This document shows, one piece after another, positions 9,140 through 21,329 of a stretch of DNA of 64,000 bases (position 1 is its first letter; each line of letters opens with the position of its first letter). The stretch comes from Desulfoluna spongiiphila (GTDB lineage: Bacteria; Desulfobacterota; Desulfobacteria; Desulfobacterales; Desulfolunaceae). A model generated the notes under the pieces. That model saw only the letters and a program-made list of their open reading frames with translations. It made no database searches and was not told where the DNA came from. The stretch lies in assembly GCF_900101345.1 (NCBI RefSeq), contig NZ_FMUX01000014.1:89233-153232 (forward strand), read 5' to 3'. Position numbers and translations under genes: made by a program.

Positions 9140-9574
9140 ATGGACAGTAAAGAGTTCGCAGCCATTCGCGGTCGGCTGGACAAAACCCAGAAAGAGATGG
9201 CGGAGCTGCTGGGCCTGTCGGTGAAGGCGGTCCACAGCTATGAGCAGGGGTGGCGATCCGTCCCCGCCCATGTGGAGAAGCAGCTTCTCTTTCTGCTGGC
9301 CCGGAGGCGGGGGCGAAGCGCCTCTCCCTGCTGGACGGTGAAGGGGTGCGATCCCGCACGGAAAAGGAGGTGTCCTGCCTGGGAATTCCAGGCAGGGGAC
9401 ATGTGCTGGTTTCTTTCGGGAACCTCCTGCGACACCCAGGGGGCCATCTCCTGGGAAGAGAAGATGAAGCAGTGCCGAAGCTGCCCTGTACTGAACTACA
9501 CAACCCTCCTCGGATTGAGAGAACACCATGACCGACATCTCGAAACGGAAGTTTGCCACCCGCGTGATCCATAG
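9140..9574 (+). CDS. XRE-family regulator with C-terminal two-CW cysteine-rich domain
   Basis: 144 residues. Residues 5-50 are an XRE helix-turn-helix (LDKTQKEMAELLGLSVKAV). After a basic linker comes a domain with at least seven cysteines and paired CW motifs (SPCWTVKGC, RRCPAW, DMCWFLSGTSC, CRSCPVL), probably binding zinc or an Fe-S cluster; I recall similar proteins being called two-CW in Desulfobacterota. The start is ATG 9140 with GGAG 5 nt upstream rather than the upstream in-frame codon at 9110. Its last 47 bases overlap metY, implying translational coupling. Position between cysE and metY suggests it senses sulfur, metal or redox state and controls these genes, itself repressed through the 9082-9096 palindrome. 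The regulatory role is inference. Confidence 0.82.
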   Translation: MDSKEFAAIRGRLDKTQKEMAELLGLSVKAVHSYEQGWRSVPAHVEKQLLFLLARRRGRSASPCWTVKGCDPARKRRCPAWEFQAGDMCWFLSGTSCDTQGAISWEEKMKQCRSCPVLNYTTLLGLREHHDRHLETEVCHPRDP

Positions 9575-10787
9575 CGGGCAGGAGACACACGCCTGGGAGG
9601 GGGCCACCCTGCCCCCTGTCTATCAAAGCGCTTCCCACAGACACCCTACGGCGGAGAGCCTCTCCGATGCTTTTTCAGGCAAGGGGGGACATATCTACGG
9701 CCGCCTCTCCAACCCCACAAACGACGCCCTCGAAACCAAACTCAGCGACCTTGAGCAGGGACAGGGGGCCCTTGTCATGGCCTCGGGCATGGCTGCCGTG
9801 AGCAACACCTGCATGGCCCTGTTGCGGGCCGGCGACGAGTTTGTGGCCGGCCGTTCGCTTTTCATGTCCACCTGGCTTCTGTTTACCCGCATCTTAAAAA
9901 AATACAACATCACCGCCCGCCTGGCCGACCCCACGGACCTGGGCGCCATGGAAGCCGCCATCACGGAGAAGACCCGTTTTCTCTACATCGAGAGCATTGG
10001 CAATCCGGCCATGGACGTGCCGGATATTGAAAAAACGGCGGCCCTGGCCCATGCCTACGGGCTCCCCTTGGTGGTGGACAACACCCTGGGCACACCGTTT
10101 CTGGTTCGGCCCCTGGAGCTGGGCGCCGACGCCGTGGTGCACTCCACCACCAAGTACATCAGCGGCCACGGCAACGCCACGGGCGGGGTGGTGGTGGACG
10201 GCGGCACCTTTGACTGGGGGACCGAAAAATTCGCCGATTTTGCTCCCTTTGTGGAAAAGAGAGGAAACCTGGCGCTCCTGGATCGCATCTGGCGGGAGCA
10301 CCACATCAACCACGGCACCACCCAGGCCCCCATGAACAGCTACCTTACCATGGTGGGGCTGGACACCCTGGCCCTTCGCATGGAGCGGCACCTTGATAAC
10401 GCCCTGGCCGTGGCCCGGTTTTTAGAGACTCACCCCAAGGTCGCCTGGGTCAACTTTCCCGGCCTTCACGGCCACCCCAACCGGGATGTGGCCGAAAAGC
10501 AGTTCGGCGGCAAGGGCTTCGGCGCCATGCTCACCTTTGGCCTTGAAAACGAAACCGCCTGCCGAAAGACCATCGACAACCTCTCGCTGATCTACCACCT
10601 GGCCAACATCGGGGACTGCAAGAGCCTGATGATCCACCCCTGGTCCACCCAGTACGTCTCCTTTGAGCCCGACGAAAAAGCAGCCCTTGGGATCCGCCCC
10701 GACATGCTGCGCCTCTCCGTGGGCATCGAGGCCGTGGAAGACATCATCGCAGATCTGGATCAGGCCATCGGAGCAAGCAGGGAATAG
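9528..10787 (+). CDS. metY: O-acetylhomoserine sulfhydrylase (Cys/Met PLP enzyme)
   Basis: 419 residues of the Cys/Met metabolism PLP family. The PLP lysine is K209 in HSTTKYISGHG; the cofactor and substrate loops are ASGMAAVS, IESIGNP and VVDNTLGTP. Length and the downstream metX (acyl donor enzyme) favour the direct sulfhydrylase that makes homocysteine from O-acetylhomoserine and sulfide. O-succinylhomoserine sulfhydrylase (MetZ) is the main alternative and cannot be excluded by eye. It starts at ATG 9528 inside the XRE gene. A repeat element separates it from metX. Confidence 0.9.
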   Translation: MTDISKRKFATRVIHSGQETHAWEGATLPPVYQSASHRHPTAESLSDAFSGKGGHIYGRLSNPTNDALETKLSDLEQGQGALVMASGMAAVSNTCMALLRAGDEFVAGRSLFMSTWLLFTRILKKYNITARLADPTDLGAMEAAITEKTRFLYIESIGNPAMDVPDIEKTAALAHAYGLPLVVDNTLGTPFLVRPLELGADAVVHSTTKYISGHGNATGGVVVDGGTFDWGTEKFADFAPFVEKRGNLALLDRIWREHHINHGTTQAPMNSYLTMVGLDTLALRMERHLDNALAVARFLETHPKVAWVNFPGLHGHPNRDVAEKQFGGKGFGAMLTFGLENETACRKTIDNLSLIYHLANIGDCKSLMIHPWSTQYVSFEPDEKAALGIRPDMLRLSVGIEAVEDIIADLDQAIGASRE

Positions 10788-10817
10788 GTTGCTACGGTTG
10801 AAAAGATGATAAAAAAA

Positions 10818-11035
10818 CGCCTCCGGCGGCCAGGTGGGGGCACCTGGAAACCCTATGGCGAATGCATGGAGGCCATGGTTATGCAGGCGTTTTCGGGGCA
10901 TTCGCGTGAAGGGTGACATGTGGCAACTGCCCTCGCAGGAGAGACGGGTGTCACCGGCGGAGCCTGGAAAGGCTTGCTTAAGACCTGTTTGTCAAACTTT
11001 TTAAATTTGGCCCCCGGCAGGGCCGCCGGAGGCAT
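10818..11035. repeat. GCCTCCGG-bounded intergenic repeat, variant interior
   Basis: Left end GCCTCCGGCGG, right end GGGCCGCCGGAGGC. The interior carries the hairpin CAGGTG-GGGG-CACCTG and a GCGAATGC..GGCATTCGC pair, then the inverse ACCTGTTTGTCAAACTT module. It lies between metY and metX. Confidence 0.78.
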
Positions 11036-11077
11036 GCTTTTGCTTTTTTGAGACTTTAAGTGGGGGAAGAAAAAACG

Positions 11078-12205
11078 ATGTTGCACGCAGTGACACAGGG
11101 GGCTTCAGGACAGCAGGTGCATACCCTGGATGGGCCGGTGACCCTTGAAAACGGGGATGAGCTTCAGGGCGTGACCGTGGCCTTTGAAACCTGGGGGACC
11201 CTTGATGCAGCCAAGGGCAACGCCATTCTTATTTGCCATGCCCTTACCGGCGATTCCCATGCGGCGTCGGGGCAGGACGGGGATGCGCCCGGCTGGTGGG
11301 AGACCATGGTGGGGCCGGGTCGGGCCATAGATACGGACCGGTATTTCGTGATCTGCTCCAATGTTTTGGGCGGCTGCATGGGCACCACCGGTCCCTCCTC
11401 CGTCAACCCGGAGACGGGTCGGCCCTTTGGTACCGATTTTCCGGTGGTGACCATCGGCGACATGGTCCGGGTGCAGGCGGCCCTTGTGGATCACCTGGGC
11501 ATTGATCGTCTTCACGCGGTCATCGGGGGCTCGGTGGGGGGCATGCAGGTGCTCTCCTGGTGCAGGCAGTTCCCGGAACGTGTGGGCTCCGGTGTGGCCC
11601 TTGCCACCACCATGCGCCATTCGGCCCTGTCCATTGCCTTTAATGAGGTAGCCCGTCAGTCCATCGTTTCGGATCCGAACTGGAACAAGGGGCATTACTA
11701 TGGCGGGGAGAGCCCGGCCCTGGGGCTCTCGGTGGCCCGCATGATCGGTCACATCACCTACCTGTCCGACGACGCCATGCACCGAAAGTTCGGGCGGCGG
11801 CTTCAGGATCGCGATGAGTTTGCCTTTGATTTTGACGCCGAGTTCCAGGTGGAGAGCTACCTTCACTATCAGGGGGCCAAGTTTGTGGACCGCTTTGACG
11901 CCAACTCCCTGCTCTACATCACCAAGGCCGCCGACTATTTCGACATTGAACAGGGATTACGGGACAGCGGGGCCTTGGGCCGCATGGCCGAGTTGAGGCA
12001 TCCTTTTCTGGTGGTGTCCTACACCTCGGACTGGCTCTATCCCACCTATCAGAACCGGGAGATCGTGAGCCTTTTCAAACGTTACGGGGTGGACGTGAGC
12101 TTCTGCGAGATCGAGGCGAGTTGCGGCCACGACGCCTTTCTCCTTCCCAGCGATCGCCTTACCACCATTCTCACCGGATTCCTGGGAAAGGGGGACCATG
12201 CCTGA
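11078..12205 (+). CDS. metX: Homoserine O-acetyltransferase
   Basis: 375-residue alpha/beta-hydrolase-fold acyltransferase that activates homoserine for the MetY reaction. The nucleophile elbow is GGSVGGMQ, the oxyanion region is CHALTGDSHA, and the catalytic Asp and His lie in YTSDWLYP and CGHDAFL. ATG 11078 has GGGGGAAG about 8 nt upstream and fits the family's N-terminus; a GTG at 11060 lies within that ribosome site. It overlaps metW by 8 bases. Some members use succinyl-CoA, so the acyl donor is inferred from the pairing with metY. Confidence 0.94.
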   Translation: MLHAVTQGASGQQVHTLDGPVTLENGDELQGVTVAFETWGTLDAAKGNAILICHALTGDSHAASGQDGDAPGWWETMVGPGRAIDTDRYFVICSNVLGGCMGTTGPSSVNPETGRPFGTDFPVVTIGDMVRVQAALVDHLGIDRLHAVIGGSVGGMQVLSWCRQFPERVGSGVALATTMRHSALSIAFNEVARQSIVSDPNWNKGHYYGGESPALGLSVARMIGHITYLSDDAMHRKFGRRLQDRDEFAFDFDAEFQVESYLHYQGAKFVDRFDANSLLYITKAADYFDIEQGLRDSGALGRMAELRHPFLVVSYTSDWLYPTYQNREIVSLFKRYGVDVSFCEIEASCGHDAFLLPSDRLTTILTGFLGKGDHA

Positions 12206-12815
12206 GAGCTTGCGAAACCTGCGCTACGACCTGTCCATCATCGCTTCCTGGGTCCGGCCCGGGACCCGGGTCCTGGGCCTCGGCTGCGGGGACGGCGATC
12301 TTCTTTATGCCCTGAAGCGCCACAAGAAAGTGGTGGAGACCGGCATTGAGATCGATGAGGCCCAGGTGGCCCGGTGCATCGAGCGCGGCCTCACCGTGGT
12401 CCAGGGGGACATGAACGAGGAGGTCAAAGACTACCCCGACGATTTTTTTGATTACGTGATCTGCAGCCAGACCCTTCAGCAGGCCTACGACCCGTCGGGG
12501 TTGATCCGGGAGATGCTGCGTATCGGCAAACACGCCGTGGTCTCGTTTCCCAACTTCTGCCACTGGCGGATCCGGCTCCAGATGCTTGCCTCGGGGTATG
12601 TCCCCAGAACCCGGGAACTGCCCTACGAATGGTACGACACCCCCAACATCCGGGTGCTCTCCTTGAACGACTTTCGCCGGTTCGCAGGGGAGGTGGGGTT
12701 TTCCATTCGCAAGGAGGCGACCATCAACTCCCGGGACATCCGCGTCACCGGCACCGAGGTGGGGTTTTTGCCCAACCTGCGGGCAACCTATGGGATCTAC
12801 CTCATCGGGCGATAA
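12198..12815 (+). CDS. metW: Methionine biosynthesis protein MetW
   Basis: 205 residues with an S-adenosylmethionine-methyltransferase-like fold: glycine-rich loop VLGLGCGDGDLL and acidic GIEIDE. MetW is the usual partner of MetX outside enterobacteria and is reported to support its activity, although its own catalysis is not settled. It starts inside metX (8-base overlap) with a good ribosome site, so the two are certainly cotranscribed. The sequence is full length and intact. Confidence 0.95.
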   Translation: MPESLRNLRYDLSIIASWVRPGTRVLGLGCGDGDLLYALKRHKKVVETGIEIDEAQVARCIERGLTVVQGDMNEEVKDYPDDFFDYVICSQTLQQAYDPSGLIREMLRIGKHAVVSFPNFCHWRIRLQMLASGYVPRTRELPYEWYDTPNIRVLSLNDFRRFAGEVGFSIRKEATINSRDIRVTGTEVGFLPNLRATYGIYLIGR

Positions 12816-12844
12816 GGCTGCAGGAAAAAAGTATAAAAAACAAT

Positions 12845-12890
12845 GCCTCCGGCGGCAAGGTGTGCCACCTTGAAAGCAGGCTGTCGAATC
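12845..12890. repeat. Fragment of the GCCTCCGG repeat family
   Basis: TGCCTCCGGCGGCAAGGTG..CACCTTGAAAGCAGG: the right end of the element in inverse orientation, including its CAAGGTG/CACCTTG hairpin, truncated after about 45 bases. Confidence 0.7.
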
Positions 12891-12952
12891 ATTGTCTGGT
12901 TCATTATTCCAGCAGTCTAACAGAACCCTTCATGTACGAACGAGAGGCCATC

Positions 12953-13411
12953 ATGACACAGGCACCGCACCAGACCGGCAAGGTGGTTTCCCTTGCCGTC
13001 AGCACAAAAAAAGGCATCCCCAAGACCTGCGTCTCCGAGGTGACCGTGGTGGAAAACCACGGCATCGAAGGCGACGCCCACGCCGGTCCCTGGCATCGCC
13101 AGGTGAGTCTTCTGGCCCGGGAAGGCATCGAGACCATGGTGGCCAAGGGGCTCACCGTGGGCTTCGGCGATTTTGCCGAGAACGTGGCCACCGAGGGTAT
13201 CGACTGGCTGAAGGTACCGGTGGGCACCCGGGTGGCCATGGGCAATGCCGTGGTCCTTGAGATCACCCAGATCGGGAAGACCTGTCACAAGCCCTGCGCC
13301 ATTTTTCACCGGGCCGGAGACTGCATCATGCCCCGGGAGGGGATCTTCGGTAAAGTCCTTGCAGGCGGCACCCTTCGGGTGGGGGATGCCGTTTCTGTGG
13401 GTGCGGTATAG
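12953..13411 (+). CDS. MOSC domain protein
   Basis: 152 residues, a stand-alone MOSC domain. MOSC domains occur in molybdenum cofactor sulfurases and in MoaC/MogA-associated proteins. Visible family features are the HGIEGDAHAG motif, QVSLL, FAENVATEGIDW and the conserved cysteine in IGKTCHKPC, the likely sulfur-carrying or ligand residue. It starts at ATG 12953 with GAGAGG 6 nt upstream; the frame is open further back but overlaps metW and the repeat. Role: probably sulfur transfer or handling for molybdenum or tungsten cofactors. Its place after metXW may be accidental. Confidence 0.88.
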   Translation: MTQAPHQTGKVVSLAVSTKKGIPKTCVSEVTVVENHGIEGDAHAGPWHRQVSLLAREGIETMVAKGLTVGFGDFAENVATEGIDWLKVPVGTRVAMGNAVVLEITQIGKTCHKPCAIFHRAGDCIMPREGIFGKVLAGGTLRVGDAVSVGAV

Positions 13412-13448
13412 CGCAGGAGGTAAGGGCTCAGAGAAAAACGTCAAAAGC

Positions 13449-13759
13449 TGCCTCCGGCGGCAAGGTGTGCCACCTTGAAAGCCGCTTGCGAATGCGCTTT
13501 CCCCTTCGTTCCTCAGGGAAAATCACATTCGCCACTGATTCAGATTATACTGAATCTGTTTTTAAAACCTGTTTATTAAACTTTTTGTAACTATTCAGCT
13601 TGCCTCCGGCGGGTCGCTTTTTTGAAAAAAAGCTCCGCAAAAAACGTTTCTAATGTGAAAAAGTGGAAGTTATTTCGGCGGAGCCTGGAAAGGCTTGCTT
13701 AAGACCTGTTTGTCAAACTTTTCAAAAGTTTGGCCCCCGGCAGGGCCTCCGGAGGCATA
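13449..13759. repeat. Two adjacent GCCTCCGG-family repeats
   Basis: The first (13449-13600) is the standard element in inverse orientation, with the GCGAATGCGCTTTCCCC..GGGAAAATCACATTCGC hairpin. The second (about 13603-13759) has the variant interior with GCTTTTTT..AAAAAAAGC. Between them runs TAACTATTCAGCTT, also seen at the edges of other copies. Confidence 0.8.
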
Positions 13760-13820
13760 AGCTGAATCGTTATGTTTTATGTATGGTATTCCCCTAAACG
13801 AGCCGCTCAGCGAGGATCCC

Positions 13821-14915
13821 ATGAAACGACTGCTTCCCTTTTTTCTTGTCCTGTCCTCCGTGGGTATCGGGGTGCTCCATTTTGTCACCCCGGGGCACGA
13901 CATGTTCCTCCACGACACCTGGCGGCGCCTCAGCTATTTCCCCATTGCCGTGGGGGCTCTGTTTTACGGCCTCCGGGGCGGGGTCCTCATGGCCCTGATC
14001 AACTCCATCGCCTTTATTCCCCATCTTCTTCTGTACATGGGCCGGAACCCCGTGACGTACCGCAGCGAGCTCACCGAGGTGCTGCTCTATTTTGCCGCAG
14101 GGATCCTTGTGGGGATCATTTCGGGCAAGGAGCGGCGGGTTTCCGAGAAATACCGGACCGTCTCCAGGCAGCTTGAAGAGTCTCTCACGCGGGTCAAGGA
14201 TGACGCCAGGACCCTTTTGAGCCTGGAAGATCAGTTGCGGGTGAGCCAGAAACGATCGGTGGCAGGGGAGCTCTCCTCATCGTTGGCCCACGAGATCAAA
14301 AACCCTTTGGGGGCCATCCGGGGTGCCGCAGAGATTATCCTGGACGAAGCACCCGAAGGGGGGCTTTCCCGGAAGTTTGCCGGGATTCTCATCAAAGAGA
14401 CGGAGCGCCTGGACAAGACCCTTGCCGGGATGCTCTCCATGGGGATCTCAAGGGAGGAAGGGGACGAAGGCGTGGAGACGTCCCTGGCCGAGGTGGTGGG
14501 GCATGTCAACGACACCATGTCCATCCGGTTGAAGGATCGGCAGGTGCGCCTTGCCATGGCGTGTGAGGAGAACGCCGAACAGGTGAGGGTGGACGGGGAG
14601 AAGGTTTCCCAGGTGCTGGTAAACCTGGTTCTGAATGCGGTGGAGGCGGTGGGCAAGGGGGGCCGCATTGACGTGAGGGCCACCCTGGCAGATGGCTTTT
14701 GTGCCCTGACCGTTGCCGATGACGGCCCCGGTATCGAGCCCGACTTTTTTCCAAAGCTTTTTGAGCCCTTTGTGACGGGGCGTGATGACGGCACCGGGCT
14801 GGGGCTGCCCATCTCCCGCCGCATTGCCGAGAGCCTGGGCGGCACCCTTGTGGCCCGCAACCGCGATGAAGGCGGTGCGGAATTTTGCTTTAAGTTCCCC
14901 TGTCTCTCCCTTTGA
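13821..14915 (+). CDS. Membrane sensor histidine kinase, NtrB/ZraS-like
   Basis: 364 residues. Three to four hydrophobic helices occupy residues 1-110 with almost no extracytoplasmic domain, so the signal is probably sensed in or near the membrane. A coiled linker leads to HisKA (SSLAHEIKNPLGAIRG) and HATPase_c (NLVLNAVEA, DDGPGIEP, GTGLGLPIS). ATG 13821 has GAGG 5 nt upstream; an in-frame ATG at 13779 lacks a site. The cognate NtrC-type regulator begins 72 bases after the stop, so this is a two-component pair driving sigma-54 transcription. No target promoter is obvious nearby. Confidence 0.93.
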   Translation: MKRLLPFFLVLSSVGIGVLHFVTPGHDMFLHDTWRRLSYFPIAVGALFYGLRGGVLMALINSIAFIPHLLLYMGRNPVTYRSELTEVLLYFAAGILVGIISGKERRVSEKYRTVSRQLEESLTRVKDDARTLLSLEDQLRVSQKRSVAGELSSSLAHEIKNPLGAIRGAAEIILDEAPEGGLSRKFAGILIKETERLDKTLAGMLSMGISREEGDEGVETSLAEVVGHVNDTMSIRLKDRQVRLAMACEENAEQVRVDGEKVSQVLVNLVLNAVEAVGKGGRIDVRATLADGFCALTVADDGPGIEPDFFPKLFEPFVTGRDDGTGLGLPISRRIAESLGGTLVARNRDEGGAEFCFKFPCLSL

Positions 14916-14943
14916 GGCAAGGGCTTGGACAGCGACTGATCCG

Positions 14944-14958
14944 CCGAAATTATTTCGG
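14944..14958. other. Short palindrome between kinase and regulator genes
   Basis: CCGAAA-TTA-TTTCGG lies 30 bases before the regulator start. It could be a processing hairpin or an operator; nothing further supports either. Confidence 0.3.
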
Positions 14959-14987
14959 TAAACGTCAAGCCAATCAGGAGAATTCCA

Positions 14988-16352
14988 ATGACCGGTCACC
15001 TGCTTTTAATTGACGATGACGAAAGCCTGCTGGCTGTGACCTCCCACAACCTGTCCACCGGGGGCTTTTCCGTCCTTGAGGCGCGCAGCGGGGAAGAGGG
15101 CCTGGCCCTGTTTGCGAAGAAGTGGGTGGACCTGGTGGTGACGGACGTGAAACTCTCGGGCATGGACGGGCTGGCCGTCCTTGCTGCCGTCAAGGAGGTC
15201 AACCCCGATGTGCCGGTCATTGTCATCACCGCCCACGGCTCCATCGAGATGGCGGTGGAGGCCATGAAGCAGGGGGCTTTTACCTTTATCACCAAGCCCT
15301 TCAGCCGGGACGCCCTGAGGCTCTCCTGCCGAAAGGCCCTGGAGATGGGGTCCCTTCAGCGCAAGAACCGGGAACTCACCGATGAAATCGAGGCCATGCG
15401 GGGCAAGGAGGCACCGGTGGTGGCCTCCCCTGCCATGGAGCGGCTTGTTGCCACCGCCCGCCGGGTGGCCAACAGCGAGGCCCCTGTCCTCATCACCGGG
15501 GAGTCGGGGACCGGCAAAGAGGTCATCGCCCGGTTGATTCACCGGGAGAGTCCCCGGTGCAGCGGCCCCCTTGTCACCGTCAACTGCGCCGCCATTCCGG
15601 AAAACCTCGTGGAGAGCGAACTCTTCGGCCACGTTAAAGGGGCCTTTACCGGGGCGGTGTCCGACCAGCCCGGAAAGTTCCGCGCGGCAAACGGGGGCAC
15701 CTTGTTCCTCGATGAGATCGGGGACCTGCCCCTGGCTATCCAGGCAAAGCTTTTGCGAGCGATCCAGGAGAAGGAGGTGGAGCCCGTGGGGAGCCAGAAG
15801 GTGATCTCATGCGACATCCGGCTTGTCTCCGCCACCCACAGGGACCTTGCCAAGGCCATTTCCGACGGGGGGTTCCGGGAGGACCTTTTTTACCGCATCG
15901 GCGTGGTGCCCCTTCATATTCCTCCCCTTCGGGAGCGCCCCGAAGAGATCGTGCCCATGGCAAACCATTTCCTTGGCACCTTCATTCCCCACGCCGGCAG
16001 ACCCCTTTCCTTTACCAAAGGCGCTGCAGGCGCCCTTGCCGCCCACCCCTGGCCGGGCAACATCCGTGAACTCAAGAATGTGGTGGAGCGCTGCGCCATT
16101 CTTGTCTCCGGCGACACCATCGACACATCGGACCTGGCCCTGGCCGGATCCTCCGGTGCCTCTCCGGGCGGATCCTTCCGCCTTCCCGAAAAGGGGCTGA
16201 GCCTCCCCGACCTCGAACAGGACCTCATCCGCCAGGCCCTGTCCCGTTCCGGCGGCAACCGCTCCCAGGCCGCCCGTCTCCTGGGCATTCCCCGCCATGT
16301 TCTCATCTATCGCCTTGAAAAGTACGGCATCTCGGGCCAAACCGATTCGTGA
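14988..16352 (+). CDS. Sigma-54-dependent NtrC-family response regulator
   Basis: 454 residues in three parts. The receiver has acidic pocket DDDE and phospho-aspartate D53 in VVTDVKLSGMDG. The AAA+ domain has Walker A GESGTGKE, sigma-54 contact loop GAFTGA, Walker B FLDEIGD and an R-finger region. The C-terminal Fis-type helix-turn-helix is GNRSQAARLLGIPRHVLIYRL. It activates sigma-54 promoters when phosphorylated by the kinase just upstream. All key motifs are intact. The DNA target is unknown. Confidence 0.95.
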   Translation: MTGHLLLIDDDESLLAVTSHNLSTGGFSVLEARSGEEGLALFAKKWVDLVVTDVKLSGMDGLAVLAAVKEVNPDVPVIVITAHGSIEMAVEAMKQGAFTFITKPFSRDALRLSCRKALEMGSLQRKNRELTDEIEAMRGKEAPVVASPAMERLVATARRVANSEAPVLITGESGTGKEVIARLIHRESPRCSGPLVTVNCAAIPENLVESELFGHVKGAFTGAVSDQPGKFRAANGGTLFLDEIGDLPLAIQAKLLRAIQEKEVEPVGSQKVISCDIRLVSATHRDLAKAISDGGFREDLFYRIGVVPLHIPPLRERPEEIVPMANHFLGTFIPHAGRPLSFTKGAAGALAAHPWPGNIRELKNVVERCAILVSGDTIDTSDLALAGSSGASPGGSFRLPEKGLSLPDLEQDLIRQALSRSGGNRSQAARLLGIPRHVLIYRLEKYGISGQTDS

Positions 16353-16361
16353 TCATGAAAA

Positions 16362-16403
16362 ACGGGCCCGGCGGCCGGGGAATCTCCCGGCCACCGGACC
16401 CGT
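16362..16403. terminator. Bidirectional hairpin between convergent genes
   Basis: ACGGGCCCGGCGGCCGGG and CCCGGCCACCGGACCCGT pair with two single mismatches around a 6-nt loop. A T-rich tract follows on the plus strand. It lies in the 76-base gap between two convergent signalling genes. Confidence 0.7.
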
Positions 16404-16428
16404 GACGGTCTCTTTTTCTTTCCTGCCC

Positions 16429-17296
16429 TTACTCTCCGCACACCACCCGGTTGCGCCCCTCTTTTTTTGCCTGGTACAAGGCGTCATCGGCCCGTTTGAT
16501 GAGGTTGTCCGTCTTTTCCCTGCAGGACAGGGTGCAGGTGGCGGTGCCGAAGCTTGAGGTGATGCTTATGAGCTCCTGGGTATCCGGGTGGATGATCTCT
16601 TTTTCCTCCACGGCTTTTCGCAACCGCTCTGCGGCTGTCCATACCTGGCTGCCCGTGGTTCCCGGCATGCAGATCACAAACTCTTCCCCCCCGTAGCGCC
16701 CCAGAAAATCATAGGGCCGTATGGTCGCCTTCAGGGTGTCGGAGAAGCACTGGAGCACGAGGTCCCCCACCTGGTGGCCGAAGGTGTCGTTGACCCGCTT
16801 GAAGTGGTCGATGTCCGTGATGAGAAAGGAGAGGTGGGACTGGTCCCGGTGGGCCCTGGCCGCCTCCTGGTCCAGGCGTTCCATAAAGGCGCGGCGGTTC
16901 ATTATGCCGGTGAGGGGGTCGGTGTTGGCCAGCAAGAGGATGCGGTGTTCCAGGTTGATGATTCGCTCCCCGATGCGGATGCGGTATTTGAGCTCTTCCT
17001 GGTTGAAGGGTTTGGTGAGGAAATCGTCGGCCCCGGCCTCAAGGCCGTGGATGATGTCTTTTTTCTCTCCCTTGGTGGTAAGCAGGATGATGTAGATGTA
17101 GCGCGTGATGTCCAGGCCCCGAATGGCGCGGCAGAGTGTGGGGCCGTCCATGAGGGGCATCATCCAGTCCGAGATGAGAAGGCTGGGCGGGCTGGGTTGG
17201 GTGATCATCTCAAAGGCTTCCCGCCCGTTGACGGCCACGTCGATATCGTAGCCCCATTTCGTCAGGTTGGCCTGGAGGACGCGCCTGGAGATGGAA

Positions 17297-17322
<26 letters not shown>
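16429..17322 (-). CDS. Response regulator diguanylate cyclase (REC-GGDEF)
   Basis: 297 residues. The receiver (1-120) has acidic AEDD and phospho-aspartate in ISDWMMPLMDG, with the KPF lysine. The GGDEF domain has GRYGGEEF and an intact RPYD inhibitory site five residues upstream, so it should make c-di-GMP with product feedback. The start at ATG 17322 has AAGGGA 7 nt upstream and places the receiver at the N-terminus. It overlaps the end of the hybrid kinase gene by 26 bases, which suggests coupled translation. The kinase's Hpt domain is the likely phosphate donor. Confidence 0.94.
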
Positions 17323-20956
<3,634 letters not shown>

Positions 20957-21329
20957 GGTGCCACCTATGGCTTGGAATGGTTGGTGTGGCGCCGGAACCG
21001 CCGTTTTGTGATGGTGGAAAAGGGCGGCGACCTGACACGAGAGGTGGTCGCGTTTTATCACGGTAATGGATGGCGCCTGGTTCTCGGGGTCAAGCCCTGG
21101 GGAGAAGAGAAGGACGATGGGGGTGGTGACTGGTTTTCAGACAAGTGATGGTGACGGTGTGGCCTGGCATGCCGCGCTCCGTGCGCCGCGGTACGTGGCA
21201 CAGGGCGAAGGGGCCTCAAGGGGTTGCGCGTCGTGGCCTTTAAATACCCGCCTGTAAGTAGATATTTTAGCCGGATCGGGGGCATGGGTCAAGGGGGCCG
21301 GCCCGTGGAGGGTGACGCATTTGGATTTT
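20957..21329. other. Promoter region and long leader of the hybrid kinase
   Basis: 373 bases without a gene. It contains the minus-strand promoter at 21264-21292, then about 300 bases of leader with no recognised riboswitch. Confidence 0.5.
21264..21292 (-). promoter_or_regulatory. Sigma-70 promoter for hybrid kinase-cyclase operon
   Basis: On the minus strand TTGACC (21292-21287), a 17-nt spacer and TAAAAT (21269-21264). It points toward the kinase start about 300 bases away. Confidence 0.65.
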
